From NCBI GenBank assembly GCA_964454335.1, contig CAYVVT010000009.1:42458-106457 (forward strand): 64,000 nucleotides of DNA. The letters are read 5' to 3'. Shown in pieces: positions 1-7,926 of the stretch (the stretch's first letter is position 1; each line of letters opens with the position of its first letter). Position numbers and translations under genes: made by a program. The stretch comes from CAYVVT01 sp964454335. GTDB lineage: Bacteria > Fidelibacterota > UBA8477 > JABMPR01. The notes beneath the pieces are model-generated. The model did no database searches. It saw only the letters and a list, made by a program, of their open reading frames with translations, and was not told the DNA's origin.

Positions 1-258
1 CTGCTGCAGAATATCAATCTGGTCCACGGGAATGCCGTGAAATTGACCATCATCACCTTCTTTTCCATCTCGGCCCTCATCATCTTTGCACTCAATGACC
101 AGGTGAACTGGGCCCTGGGTGCCATGCTTGGTGTGGGCAACATGACAGGCGGCTGGTTGGGAACCAGGGTCGCCATTGCCAAGGGGCACCGCTGGATCAG
201 ACATGTGGTTACGATTGCGGTGATCGTTTTTGCGCTTAAACTATTATTCTGGAATTAG
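1..258 (+). CDS. TauE/SafE-family membrane permease, C-terminal part
   Basis: The frame is open from base 1, so the N-terminus lies outside the window and 85 residues are visible. Two hydrophobic segments flank a glycine-rich stretch (GAMLGVGNMTGGWLGTRVA) followed by basic residues, as at the C-terminus of TauE/SafE (DUF81) permeases, which move sulfite, sulfoacetate or similar small anions across the inner membrane. The stop lies 19 bases before selA, so the two are probably cotranscribed. A role in selenium-oxyanion traffic is attractive from that neighbour but is inference only. The family call rests on the C-terminal pattern alone. Confidence 0.7.
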   Translation: MLQNINLVHGNAVKLTIITFFSISALIIFALNDQVNWALGAMLGVGNMTGGWLGTRVAIAKGHRWIRHVVTIAVIVFALKLLFWN

Positions 259-277
259 ACCAGGACCATAATACCGT

Positions 278-1645
278 ATGAGAAACATGTCCGCCAAACA
301 GGATGATTATTCCAGCTTGCCCTCAGTGGACACACTGATCACTGCAGCGGCCGACCATGCATTACCCCACCCGTTGAAGCGACTGGTGGCCAGGGATATC
401 ATTGAGACCGCCCGCGCCCGGATCTCCAAAGGGCAAGGAGGCAAAGGGGCCGATGTGCAGCGGGAATATCTCTCCACACTCAAAGACATAGAACAGGGCT
501 TACGACCGGTGATCAATGCCACCGGCGTGGTCCTGCATACCGGACTAGGCCGGGCTGCGATCCCGGCATACGTTGTCGAAGCCTTCCAGACCATCACTGA
601 CCGCTACGTCAACCTGGAACTTGATCTACACAGTGGACAACGGGGGAACCGTCACGACCATCTGCGACCCTGGATCCGTGGGCTCAGTGATGCCGAGGAC
701 GGTATATTGGTGAATAATAATGCCGCGGCAGTGCTCCTGGCGCTGAACACCTTCGCGGATCGCAAGGAGGTTGTGGTCTCCCGTGGTCAGCAGGTGGAGA
801 TCGGCGGATCGTTCCGTATCCCTGAGATCATCAAGAAGGCAGGTGCCAAACTGGTGGAAGTAGGGACAACCAATCGCACCCATGCCAAAGACTATTCAAA
901 TGCCATAAGCGAGCGCACCAGAATCCTGCTGTGGGTCCACACCTCCAACTATCGGGTGGAAGGTTTTACAAAAGAAGTGGACCTGAGTGAAATGGTCGGC
1001 ATTGCCAGGGATCATGGCCTGCTGGTGATGGCCGATCTGGGAAGTGGGGCTCTCACGGACCTTGAGGCTCTGGGCTTGAAACGGGAACCGCTGGTGGCGG
1101 AGATCATTGGCCAGGGGGTAGATCTGGTGACCTTCTCCGTTGACAAGCTGCTGGGCGGGCCCCAGGGCGGGATCATTTGCGGTAAACGCGAGCTCATCAG
1201 GAAGCTTGAAAAGAATAATCTTCTCCGGGCGCTGAGACCCGACAAGGTGCAGATCCTGATGACTCAGCAGGCCCTGTCGGCCTATGCCCATCCGGATGAA
1301 CTCTCTCAGAGACTGCCTACCTACCGGGATTTCCAGACGAGTATTACTGAGCTGAAAAAACGTGCTGAGGCCATCATCGCCGCCGTTATAAATAAGAATT
1401 TGACGCTGTCGGTCGTGGAGACGGAGTCCCAGGTGGGCTCAGGAGCTTCACCAACGGAGACCATTGCTTCAATGGGCTTGCACCTGGATCACAACAAACT
1501 CTCGGCAAGTCGGATGGCAAGCTGCCTGCGTACCGCGAAAACGCCCATTCTGGGACGTATCCAGGAGGATGCTGTGATCCTGGACCTGCGGACGGTGCGT
1601 ACAGATGAAGACGAAAGCATTAGTTCCGTTCTAACCACATTATAG
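278..1645 (+). CDS. selA: L-seryl-tRNA(Sec) selenium transferase SelA
   Basis: SelA is the PLP enzyme that converts Ser-tRNA(Sec) to Sec-tRNA(Sec) using selenophosphate. The 455-residue length fits bacterial SelA. The N-terminal region has the family stretch INATGVVLHTGLGRA, and the PLP-binding lysine is K290 in SVDKLLGGPQGG. The ATG at 278 is used; an ATG at 287 is an alternative and neither has a strong Shine-Dalgarno. The gene sits between a TauE/SafE permease and an Nramp-type transporter with gaps of 19 and 12 bases, suggesting one transcript. selB lies about 4 kb downstream. selD and tRNA-Sec were not seen in the window. Confidence 0.95.
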   Translation: MRNMSAKQDDYSSLPSVDTLITAAADHALPHPLKRLVARDIIETARARISKGQGGKGADVQREYLSTLKDIEQGLRPVINATGVVLHTGLGRAAIPAYVVEAFQTITDRYVNLELDLHSGQRGNRHDHLRPWIRGLSDAEDGILVNNNAAAVLLALNTFADRKEVVVSRGQQVEIGGSFRIPEIIKKAGAKLVEVGTTNRTHAKDYSNAISERTRILLWVHTSNYRVEGFTKEVDLSEMVGIARDHGLLVMADLGSGALTDLEALGLKREPLVAEIIGQGVDLVTFSVDKLLGGPQGGIICGKRELIRKLEKNNLLRALRPDKVQILMTQQALSAYAHPDELSQRLPTYRDFQTSITELKKRAEAIIAAVINKNLTLSVVETESQVGSGASPTETIASMGLHLDHNKLSASRMASCLRTAKTPILGRIQEDAVILDLRTVRTDEDESISSVLTTL

Positions 1646-1657
1646 AAGGGACTCCGT

Positions 1658-2920
1658 TTGGATCCGAGCGATCGCTGGAAGAACCGACTAAAGGCGCTGG
1701 GACCGGGTCTGCTCTGGGCTGGCGCTGCCATAGGCGTGTCACATCTGGTGCAGAGCACCCGTGCCGGAGCGAATTATGGTTTCGCCCTGGTGTGGGTGGT
1801 CGTCATTGCCAATATCTTCAAGTACCCTGCCTTTGAGTTTGGGCCGCGCTACGCGGCGGCCATGGGTGAAAGCCTGCTGGACGGATATTTTAAGATCGGT
1901 AAATGGGCCATGGCAGTGTTCCTCATCATGACTGCCGGCACCATGTTCACCATACAGGCGGCTGTCACAGTGGTCACTGCCGGTCTGGCCAGCCAGTTGT
2001 TCGGCAATAGCTGGTCCCCTTTCTTGTGGAGCTCGCTCTTATTGTTGACCTGTGCTGTCGTTTTGATCATCGGCCGCTACCCGTTGCTGGACAAGGTGAT
2101 CAAGACCATCATTATCCTGCTGACCCTGTCCACTCTGATAGCGGTGGCCGCTGCTGCGGGACATGGGAACAACATTCAACCGGAATTCATCGCTCCCCGG
2201 ATCTGGACCCTGGCTGGTGTGTCCTTCCTCGTGGCCCTCATGGGTTGGATGCCCTCAGCCATCGATATTTCAGTCTGGCACTCCCTGTGGACCATCGAGC
2301 GCAAGAAATCCACCGGACACACACCTACACTCAGCGAGGCGCTGTTCGATTTTCGACTGGGGTACTTTGGTACCGCCTTTCTAGCTCTTGGCTTTCTGAC
2401 ACTGGGTGCTCTGGTGATGTATGGTTCCGGTGAGGGTTTTGCCTCCAGCGGAGCAGCCTTTGCCGGACAGCTGATCAATCTGTATACCAGCTCCCTGGGA
2501 GAGTGGAGCAGACCGGTGATCATGGTGGCGGCATTCACCACCATGTTCAGCACCACCCTCACGGTGACGGATGCCTTCCCTCGAGTCCTGCGTCGCAGTA
2601 CGCAGGTCCTGCTACCCGGACGCTTCCCTGAACAGACCTCAAGTTGGCTGTACTGGGCCTGGATGGCGGTGGTTGCCGGCGGTGGATTGTTGATCATCGC
2701 ATTTTTCCTGAAGGGAATGACCTTCCTGGTCGATCTTGCCACCACGTTGAGCTTTCTTACAGCCCCGATCCTGGCTTACATCAACTTCAGAGTAGTTACC
2801 GGACCCTGGATGCCTGAATCAGCTATCCCGGGAAGAAAGCTGCAGGCTCTGAGTTGGGCGGCCATTGTATTCCTTGGCGGGTTCGGGCTATTCTTTCTGA
2901 TATGGAAATTTGTGCTTTAG
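1658..2920 (+). CDS. Nramp-family metal transporter, non-canonical
   Basis: A 420-residue polytopic inner-membrane protein with about 11 hydrophobic segments. The opening GPGLLWAGAAIGVSH and the following TRAGANYGF align with TM1 of Nramp/MntH divalent-metal transporters. The canonical DPGN metal-binding motif of TM1 is absent: the position reads GVSH. The TM6 region reads MGWMPSAIDISVWHS rather than the usual MPH motif, though a methionine remains. The substrate may therefore differ from Mn2+/Fe2+. The start is TTG at 1658, chosen because GAAGGG lies just upstream and the protein begins directly at the conserved N-terminus. It follows selA by 12 bases. Confidence 0.8.
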   Translation: MDPSDRWKNRLKALGPGLLWAGAAIGVSHLVQSTRAGANYGFALVWVVVIANIFKYPAFEFGPRYAAAMGESLLDGYFKIGKWAMAVFLIMTAGTMFTIQAAVTVVTAGLASQLFGNSWSPFLWSSLLLLTCAVVLIIGRYPLLDKVIKTIIILLTLSTLIAVAAAAGHGNNIQPEFIAPRIWTLAGVSFLVALMGWMPSAIDISVWHSLWTIERKKSTGHTPTLSEALFDFRLGYFGTAFLALGFLTLGALVMYGSGEGFASSGAAFAGQLINLYTSSLGEWSRPVIMVAAFTTMFSTTLTVTDAFPRVLRRSTQVLLPGRFPEQTSSWLYWAWMAVVAGGGLLIIAFFLKGMTFLVDLATTLSFLTAPILAYINFRVVTGPWMPESAIPGRKLQALSWAAIVFLGGFGLFFLIWKFVL

Positions 2921-3001
2921 CACTGACATTTTCGAAATCGTGTCCAGGTCTTAGATTGGGTTTGCTTCATTCTGCTGAAATGCCACTGGCATTCCAGCAC
3001 G

Positions 3002-3014
3002 CCTCGCAATGACC
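3002..3014. repeat. Solo right end of the GGTCATTGCGAGGAG inverted-repeat element
   Basis: CCTCGCAATGACC matches the right terminus of the dispersed element found complete at 37916-38029 and 44801-44916. No left terminus is visible nearby. A small palindrome, ATGCC-act-GGCAT, lies just before it at about 2980-2992. Confidence 0.45.
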
Positions 3015-3032
3015 AGGGATTAGGGACAGCAA

Positions 3033-4712
3033 ATGAATTCTGCAATATTGGCACTTATCGGTATTTTTATCTTTTTCCTGGGATACAGGTACTATAGCAG
3101 ATTTCTCGCCAGGCGGATCTACAAGCTTGATGATGAACTAGTCACCCCGGCGCATGAGTTCCGCGATGAGGTGGATTATCTACCAACCCAGAAACACGTA
3201 CTCTTTGGACATCATTTTGCAAGTATCGCCGGTGCCGCCCCCATACTGGGACCGGCCATCGCCGTGATCTGGGGCTGGCTCCCAGCCTTTCTATGGGTGA
3301 CACTGGGGACGGTCTTTTTCGGGGCTGTGCATGATTTTGGGTCACTGGTGGTGAGTGTCCGGCACAAGGGCCGCTCCATCGGCAAGGTAGCAGAAACCCT
3401 GCTAAGCCCCACTGCACGCACACTCTTTCTGAGCATTATCTTCCTCCTGCTGTTCATGATCATCCCGGTCTTTGCCCGGGCCATTGCCCGCCTGTTCGTG
3501 AACTACCCCGGTAGCGTCATTCCCATCAACTTTGAGATCGCGGTGGCCATTACCATCGGTTTTATCGTCCGACGCACCGGCATTAAGCTGTTGTTACCCT
3601 CGCTGCTGGCACTTGGAGCCCTCTACCTTGTGATCTGGGTGGGCTGGCGAGTACCGGTGCACATCTCGGATTTCATGCCCTGGCTGGTTCGGATCTTTGG
3701 TCCCCTGGGAGATGCGAATGCGGAGATCTCTGCCTGGGTGGTCCTGTTGCATATCTATGCCTTCATTGCTTCTACCCTGCCGGTGTGGGTCCTCCTGCAA
3801 CCCAGGGATTTCATCAACAGCCATCAGCTGTTTCTGGCTCTGGGTATCGTATTCCTGGGCATTTTCCTGGCGGCCCGACCTGTGGTAGCCCCGGTCATTT
3901 CCACAACAGAAGTGGAGAGAGGCGGCTGGTTCCCGCTCCTGTTCGTGACCATCGCCTGCGGAGCGATTTCCGGATTTCATTCCCTGGTGAGTTCAGGTAC
4001 CAGCGCAAAACAACTGAACAAGCTGGGTGATGCGCGCATGATCGGGTATGGCGGCATGCTGGGGGAGGGTTCACTGGCGCTGGTTGCCACGCTGGCGGTT
4101 TCCGCCGGTTTTGCCAGCCGCTCGGATTGGTTGCAGCATTATCACTCCTGGGGTGAGGCTGCCCGGGGCAGCATTCTGGCCTTTGTGGATGGAGCATCCA
4201 CTTTTGTCATGGCCCTGGGGATCCCCGGTGATCTGGCAGCGATCTTCCTCAGTGTCGTGGTGATCTCCTTCGCAGCCACCACCCTGGATACGGCGTTCAG
4301 GCTGCAGTGCTATATTCTGGGTGAGTTCGGCGATTCCTACCGGATCAAGTTACTTCGTGACAATCGTCTGCTGCAGGCCGCAATCGTGATCGTGGCCGGA
4401 CTTTATATGACCCTGACAAACCAGGAGGCCACCCTGTGGCCCATGTTCGGTACGACAAATCAACTGGTGGGCGGCCTAGCGCTCCTGGTGATCTCCATAT
4501 GGCTTTATCGAGAAAAACGACCTGTCTGGTATACCCTTGGTCCTATGCTGTTCCTGGTGGTTATGACCAGCTGGTCAGCGGTGAAGGAGATCCAGGCCCA
4601 CCTGGGAAACGCGAACTGGCTGTTATTCAGCCTGGGGATCATCATTCTGGTGTTTGAGCTGTTCATCCTGAATGAAGGGCGGAAAGCGTTATTAATGAAG
4701 ATTGAAGAATGA
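3033..4712 (+). CDS. cstA: Carbon starvation protein A family transporter
   Basis: A 559-residue inner-membrane protein with many hydrophobic helices. The N-terminus carries CstA-type signatures: LGYRYYSRFLARRIY, then a segment around HFASIAGAAPILGPAIA and GAVHDFGSL. CstA proteins are peptide or pyruvate transporters induced by carbon limitation in enterobacteria. This one is shorter than the roughly 700-residue E. coli CstA and lacks its long C-terminal extension, as in many other phyla. The start ATG has AGGGA seven bases upstream. It is separated from the Nramp gene by 112 bases that contain a repeat end. Confidence 0.9.
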   Translation: MNSAILALIGIFIFFLGYRYYSRFLARRIYKLDDELVTPAHEFRDEVDYLPTQKHVLFGHHFASIAGAAPILGPAIAVIWGWLPAFLWVTLGTVFFGAVHDFGSLVVSVRHKGRSIGKVAETLLSPTARTLFLSIIFLLLFMIIPVFARAIARLFVNYPGSVIPINFEIAVAITIGFIVRRTGIKLLLPSLLALGALYLVIWVGWRVPVHISDFMPWLVRIFGPLGDANAEISAWVVLLHIYAFIASTLPVWVLLQPRDFINSHQLFLALGIVFLGIFLAARPVVAPVISTTEVERGGWFPLLFVTIACGAISGFHSLVSSGTSAKQLNKLGDARMIGYGGMLGEGSLALVATLAVSAGFASRSDWLQHYHSWGEAARGSILAFVDGASTFVMALGIPGDLAAIFLSVVVISFAATTLDTAFRLQCYILGEFGDSYRIKLLRDNRLLQAAIVIVAGLYMTLTNQEATLWPMFGTTNQLVGGLALLVISIWLYREKRPVWYTLGPMLFLVVMTSWSAVKEIQAHLGNANWLLFSLGIIILVFELFILNEGRKALLMKIEE

Positions 4713-4732
4713 AGAAGAAGGAGTGGGGGATG

Positions 4733-4820
4733 ATCTATGGGGCGCATTCGCGAATAGCGGCCAGTGGTTTTGGGAGTAAAGGAGTAATGGAGTAGTGAAG
4801 CGTGACACGTCGAGGCTGCG
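4733..4820. repeat. Copy of a dispersed intergenic repeat (GGAGTAA-type element)
   Basis: This stretch contains ATGGGGCGCATTCGCGAAT and runs of GGAGTAA/GGAGTAATGG followed by GCGTGACACGTCG. A related arrangement appears at 26638-26720 (same ATTCGCGAAT core, then GGAGCATGCCGCGTCG) and 34168-34235 (GGAGTAATGGAGTA then GGAGCATGCCACGCCG). It appears inverted at 44958-45080. Confidence 0.5.
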
Positions 4821-4821
4821 T

Positions 4822-5211
4822 ATGAGGAAGCAATACCATTTCAGACCAACCGAAGAGGGCACTCTCATCTGGGATGTGAATAAACTGGTCGATCTGAGTT
4901 CAGAACTGACAGTAAAGGAAATTGAATTGGAAGCAGTTCGTGAACTGGATGAACCGTATTGGTTCGGGTATGATGATTCTGTCCCAACCTGTCGTGCGAT
5001 CGCTCATCATGTCAGGCTGATCCAGGAATCGAATCTGGAGCATCCCGTGATCCTTTCAAGTGATGGTAGGGTAATGGACGGCATGCACCGTGTCGTAAAG
5101 GCATTGCTGAAGGGACACAAATCAATTCAAGCCGTTCAATTTGCCGAGGATCCGGAACCAGATTACCAGAATGTTGATCCAGGCGATCTGCCCTACGATC
5201 CGCCTGCCTGA
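4822..5211 (+). CDS. Small ParB/Sulfiredoxin-like protein, function unknown
   Basis: A 129-residue soluble protein. The segment HPVILSSDGRVMDGMHRVVK resembles the ParB-like fold, in which a conserved G-x-H-R loop binds nucleotide; nothing else identifies a partner or substrate. The frame is open back to a GTG at 4795, but that codon lies inside the dispersed repeat. The ATG at 4822 is therefore preferred, giving MRKQYHFRPT. The C-terminus is acidic and proline-rich (DPEPDYQNVDPGDLPYDPP). A homologue search would be decisive; the reading frame itself looks real from its codon use and absence of repeats. Confidence 0.55.
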   Translation: MRKQYHFRPTEEGTLIWDVNKLVDLSSELTVKEIELEAVRELDEPYWFGYDDSVPTCRAIAHHVRLIQESNLEHPVILSSDGRVMDGMHRVVKALLKGHKSIQAVQFAEDPEPDYQNVDPGDLPYDPPA

Positions 5212-5419
5212 CCCTTCTGCAGACCTCAACCAGCAGAATCCATTCGGGTATCGCTCTTCATCCCCCAACTCCAAGACTCCAGTAGTCCATTACTCCATCG
5301 ACCACAGCACATATTGCGCGGATAGCACCACTGAACATCATCTGATCCGGTTCACCCTTCATCGATCCTCATTCAACGTTCAGCTTTCATCCTTCACCGT
5401 TTCTTCTTACTTATTCCTT

Positions 5420-7279
5420 ATGCAGAAGGTTATCGGATTAGCGGGGCATATCGACCACGGCAAAACTGCGCTGGTCAAAGCATTAACAGGCGTGGATACT
5501 GATCGTCTGGCAGAAGAGAAACGCCGCGGGGTCACCATCGATATCGGTATCGCCTTTTACAGCGAGGACGTGACCTTCATCGACGTTCCCGGTCACGAAC
5601 GTTTCGTCAAGAACATGGTCACCGGGGTCAGCACGGTTGACATGGCCATGTTGGTCATCGCCGCAGATGACGGGGTCATGCCCCAGACCCGTGAGCACCT
5701 GGATATCCTGAAACTGCTGGGGGTGAACAAGATCCTGGTAGCCCTGAACAAGATCGACCTGGTGGAGGTTGACTGGGTGGAACTGGTGAGTGAGGAAATC
5801 CAGCTGTTCCTGGCCGAGAATGAATACCCTGAGACCACAGTGATCCCTGTCTCGGCTGTAGAGGAGACCGGCATCGATGAATTGCGAATGGCCCTGGACC
5901 GAATGCTGAAAGATATCGTTCCCCGGGAAAACAGAGGTCTGTTCCGACTTCCCATCGACCGGGTCTTCAGTGTGAAGGGCTTTGGTACGGTGGTAACAGG
6001 CACAGTGCTATCCCACGAATTAAGAAGGGGTCAACAGGTCCAGGTCTACCCGGAGGGTCAGACCTACGTGGTGCGTGGTCTACAATCACATCACCAGGAT
6101 GTGGATCTGGTGCGTCTTGGCGACCGGGCAGCCCTCAACCTTGCCGGAGCCAGCGTGGACGATCTTGGCAGGGGTGCATTCCTGGGTAATCCAGAGCTTT
6201 ATCAGACTGGACATTCCTGGGTGGGGCGTCTAACGGTCCTGAAAGACTGGGATCGGGAGGTGCAGGAAGCGGACCGGGTACATATCCATGTTGGTACCGG
6301 CAAGCAGGAAGCTCGCCTGCACCTGCTGGACCGGAACCGCTGCCGTCCCGGCGAAAGCTGTCCGGTGCAGGTCTTCTTCGATGAAAGTGTGTCAGCTGCC
6401 TCAGGCGAACTCACAGTGGTACGCTTCGAATCACCTGAATTCACTCTCGGGGGGATAGAGTTGCGCTGGTGCCTGCCAAAGCGGTTGAAAAAATCAGATC
6501 CGCGTGTGGCCATCCTGGACCAGATTGGGGACGCTGATCTGAAGCAGGCTATCCCGCTGGTGCTGGAATTCTTTGGACAACCCATGACACTGCGCCAACT
6601 GGCCCAGCGCCTGAGTTACGCAGAATCCAAGATCAGTGGCTTTCTGAAAGCGGCAAACGGTATCCGGGAGTACGAGCAGTGCTTTCTCCTTGAAAGCAGT
6701 TTCCTGGCCATCAAGGAGAGCATTTTAGCCCGGTTTGAGGCCTATCATGAGGAAAATCCCCTGGGGGGCGGCCTGGCGGCTGATGCCTTTACAGACATAC
6801 CAGCTGAATTATTGGAATTCGTCACGGGTGTCATGCTGGAGGCTACGGAGCTCAGTGTCGCCGGTTCGCGCTGGCAACTGGCGGGTCATGAGACGACCCT
6901 ATCCGCTGCTGACGAAAATATGCGTAAGGTGCTGGTGGAAGTCTTCAGCCAGGCGGTCTATGCCCCGCCCTCAATCGACGAACTGGTGTCGGAATACAGT
7001 GCTGTCGGGAAGAAGGTCCTGGATTGGATGATCAGTCATGGCGAGCTGGTACGTATCGATTCAGGATTCTATGTCCTCAAGAATCAGGTGGAGGCATACA
7101 TCTCGCTGCTGAAGGACTGGTTCCGTGAGCACGAGACCCTGAGCGTACCGGAAGCCAAAACTTTCATTCCCACCACCCGCAAATATATACTGCCTCTGCT
7201 CAATTATGCGGAACGCAAAGCCTATGTCCTCAGGCAGGGGGACGTACGGATCTGGATAGGGGAAGAGCTTGGGGATTAG
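5420..7279 (+). CDS. selB: Selenocysteine-specific elongation factor SelB
   Basis: SelB delivers Sec-tRNA(Sec) to UGA codons through a SECIS hairpin. The 619-residue length fits the family (E. coli 614). Translation elongation GTPase motifs are G1 GHIDHGKT (9-16), G3 DVPGHE (55-60) and G4 NKID (110-113), followed by EF-Tu-like beta domains and C-terminal winged helices that bind the mRNA hairpin. The ATG at 5420 is chosen because the conserved GTPase start MQKVIGLAGHIDHGKT begins there. The frame is open upstream to 5141, but that stretch has no SelB similarity and overlaps the preceding gene. The last codons and the stop run into an 8-bp tandem repeat. Confidence 0.95.
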   Translation: MQKVIGLAGHIDHGKTALVKALTGVDTDRLAEEKRRGVTIDIGIAFYSEDVTFIDVPGHERFVKNMVTGVSTVDMAMLVIAADDGVMPQTREHLDILKLLGVNKILVALNKIDLVEVDWVELVSEEIQLFLAENEYPETTVIPVSAVEETGIDELRMALDRMLKDIVPRENRGLFRLPIDRVFSVKGFGTVVTGTVLSHELRRGQQVQVYPEGQTYVVRGLQSHHQDVDLVRLGDRAALNLAGASVDDLGRGAFLGNPELYQTGHSWVGRLTVLKDWDREVQEADRVHIHVGTGKQEARLHLLDRNRCRPGESCPVQVFFDESVSAASGELTVVRFESPEFTLGGIELRWCLPKRLKKSDPRVAILDQIGDADLKQAIPLVLEFFGQPMTLRQLAQRLSYAESKISGFLKAANGIREYEQCFLLESSFLAIKESILARFEAYHEENPLGGGLAADAFTDIPAELLEFVTGVMLEATELSVAGSRWQLAGHETTLSAADENMRKVLVEVFSQAVYAPPSIDELVSEYSAVGKKVLDWMISHGELVRIDSGFYVLKNQVEAYISLLKDWFREHETLSVPEAKTFIPTTRKYILPLLNYAERKAYVLRQGDVRIWIGEELGD

Positions 7280-7319
7280 CGGATTAGCGGATTAGCGGAT
7301 TAGCGGATTGGCGGATTGA
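7273..7319. repeat. 8-bp tandem repeat (GGATTAGC)n overlapping the selB stop
   Basis: Four perfect GGATTAGC units occupy 7273-7304, followed by GGATTGGC and the start of GGATTGAG. The first unit supplies the TAG stop of selB at 7277-7279. Similar GGATTGGCGGATT text recurs at 34059-34072. Confidence 0.9.
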
Positions 7320-7430
7320 GGATCCTGGATTGAGGATTAAATCCTGCAAAGGCGGGGAGGGATTGCAGCTCGATCAATCAACACCCGACTTCTATCGAAT
7401 AACATCTAACATGGAAATTGGTGGTTAGCT

Positions 7431-7796
7431 ATGGCCAGACATATCAAGGAACCGGCGCTCATCGAAGCTGCAGGTGTAGGCCAGAAGATCATACGCGAAT
7501 ACATCGGTCGCGTGATCACGGGGGATAGCAGTGTCAGTGTTGCGCGAATGAGCAGCCCCCAGGGCTGGTATGAACCGCAGCAGACACCGGAATTCAATGA
7601 GGTCACCTTTGTACTTGCAGGGGAAGTGCACGTGCAACATGCGGGTGGAACATCCATTGTGAAAGCAGATGAAGCCTTCCTGGCAGAGGGTGGAGGAACC
7701 TATCAATACAGTACACCGGCTGCAGGAGGAGCGCAATATATCGCCATCTGCGTGCCGGCATTTTCGCCGGACAGCGTGCATCGGGAGAAAGGATAG
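7431..7796 (+). CDS. Cupin-domain protein
   Basis: A 121-residue soluble protein consisting of a single small beta-barrel-like domain. The stretch PEFNEVTFVLAGEVHVQHAGG followed by a DEAFLAEGG turn fits cupin motifs 1 and 2. The usual HxH pair of metal-binding cupins is not seen; motif 1 reads E-F-N-E, so metal binding is uncertain. The ATG at 7431 follows GGTGG. It stands alone between selB and mutS with long spacers, so context gives no function. AraC-type, sugar-binding or EutQ-like roles cannot be separated from the sequence. Confidence 0.65.
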   Translation: MARHIKEPALIEAAGVGQKIIREYIGRVITGDSSVSVARMSSPQGWYEPQQTPEFNEVTFVLAGEVHVQHAGGTSIVKADEAFLAEGGGTYQYSTPAAGGAQYIAICVPAFSPDSVHREKG

Positions 7797-7807
7797 GGAA
7801 GGGAAGG

Positions 7808-7838
7808 CAGAAGACAGGATCTTTTGATCCTAATTCTG
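7808..7838. other. Stem-loop after the cupin gene
   Basis: AGGATC-TTTT-GATCCT (7816-7831) is a perfect 6-bp hairpin, flanked by a second pairing CAGAA/TTCTG (7808-7812 with 7834-7838). There is no T-run after it, so a classical terminator is not supported. It lies 12 bases after the cupin stop and may protect or end that transcript. The neighbouring AGAAGACAGGA and TCTCCTGTCTTCT text belongs to the genome's repetitive spacer sequences. Confidence 0.45.
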
Positions 7839-7886
7839 TTGTCCAGCCTTCTGTCTCCTGTCTTCTACCTACTGCCTCCTGAATAA

Positions 7887-7922
7887 TTTTGCAACCTTCG
7901 GTTCCGGGGACATCTATATTTA
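7887..7922 (+). promoter_or_regulatory. Possible mutS promoter with very short or no leader
   Basis: TATATT at 7915-7920 lies seven bases before the mutS ATG (7927), with TTTTG at 7887-7891 upstream. If this is the -10 element, transcription would begin at or next to the ATG and the mRNA would be leaderless. No Shine-Dalgarno is visible before mutS, which fits. The spacing from TTG to the -10 (23 bases) is longer than at the tig and rRNA promoters. Confidence 0.3.
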
Positions 7923-7926
7923 AAAG

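Noticed and set aside
5141..5419. N-terminal extension of selB
   Set aside because: The frame is open but overlaps the preceding gene, has low-complexity content and no SelB similarity; the GTPase domain starts exactly at 5420.
2921..5419. tRNA-Sec gene near selA/selB
   Set aside because: The spacers were scanned by eye for a T-loop (GTTCGA-type) and a long extra arm; none was found.
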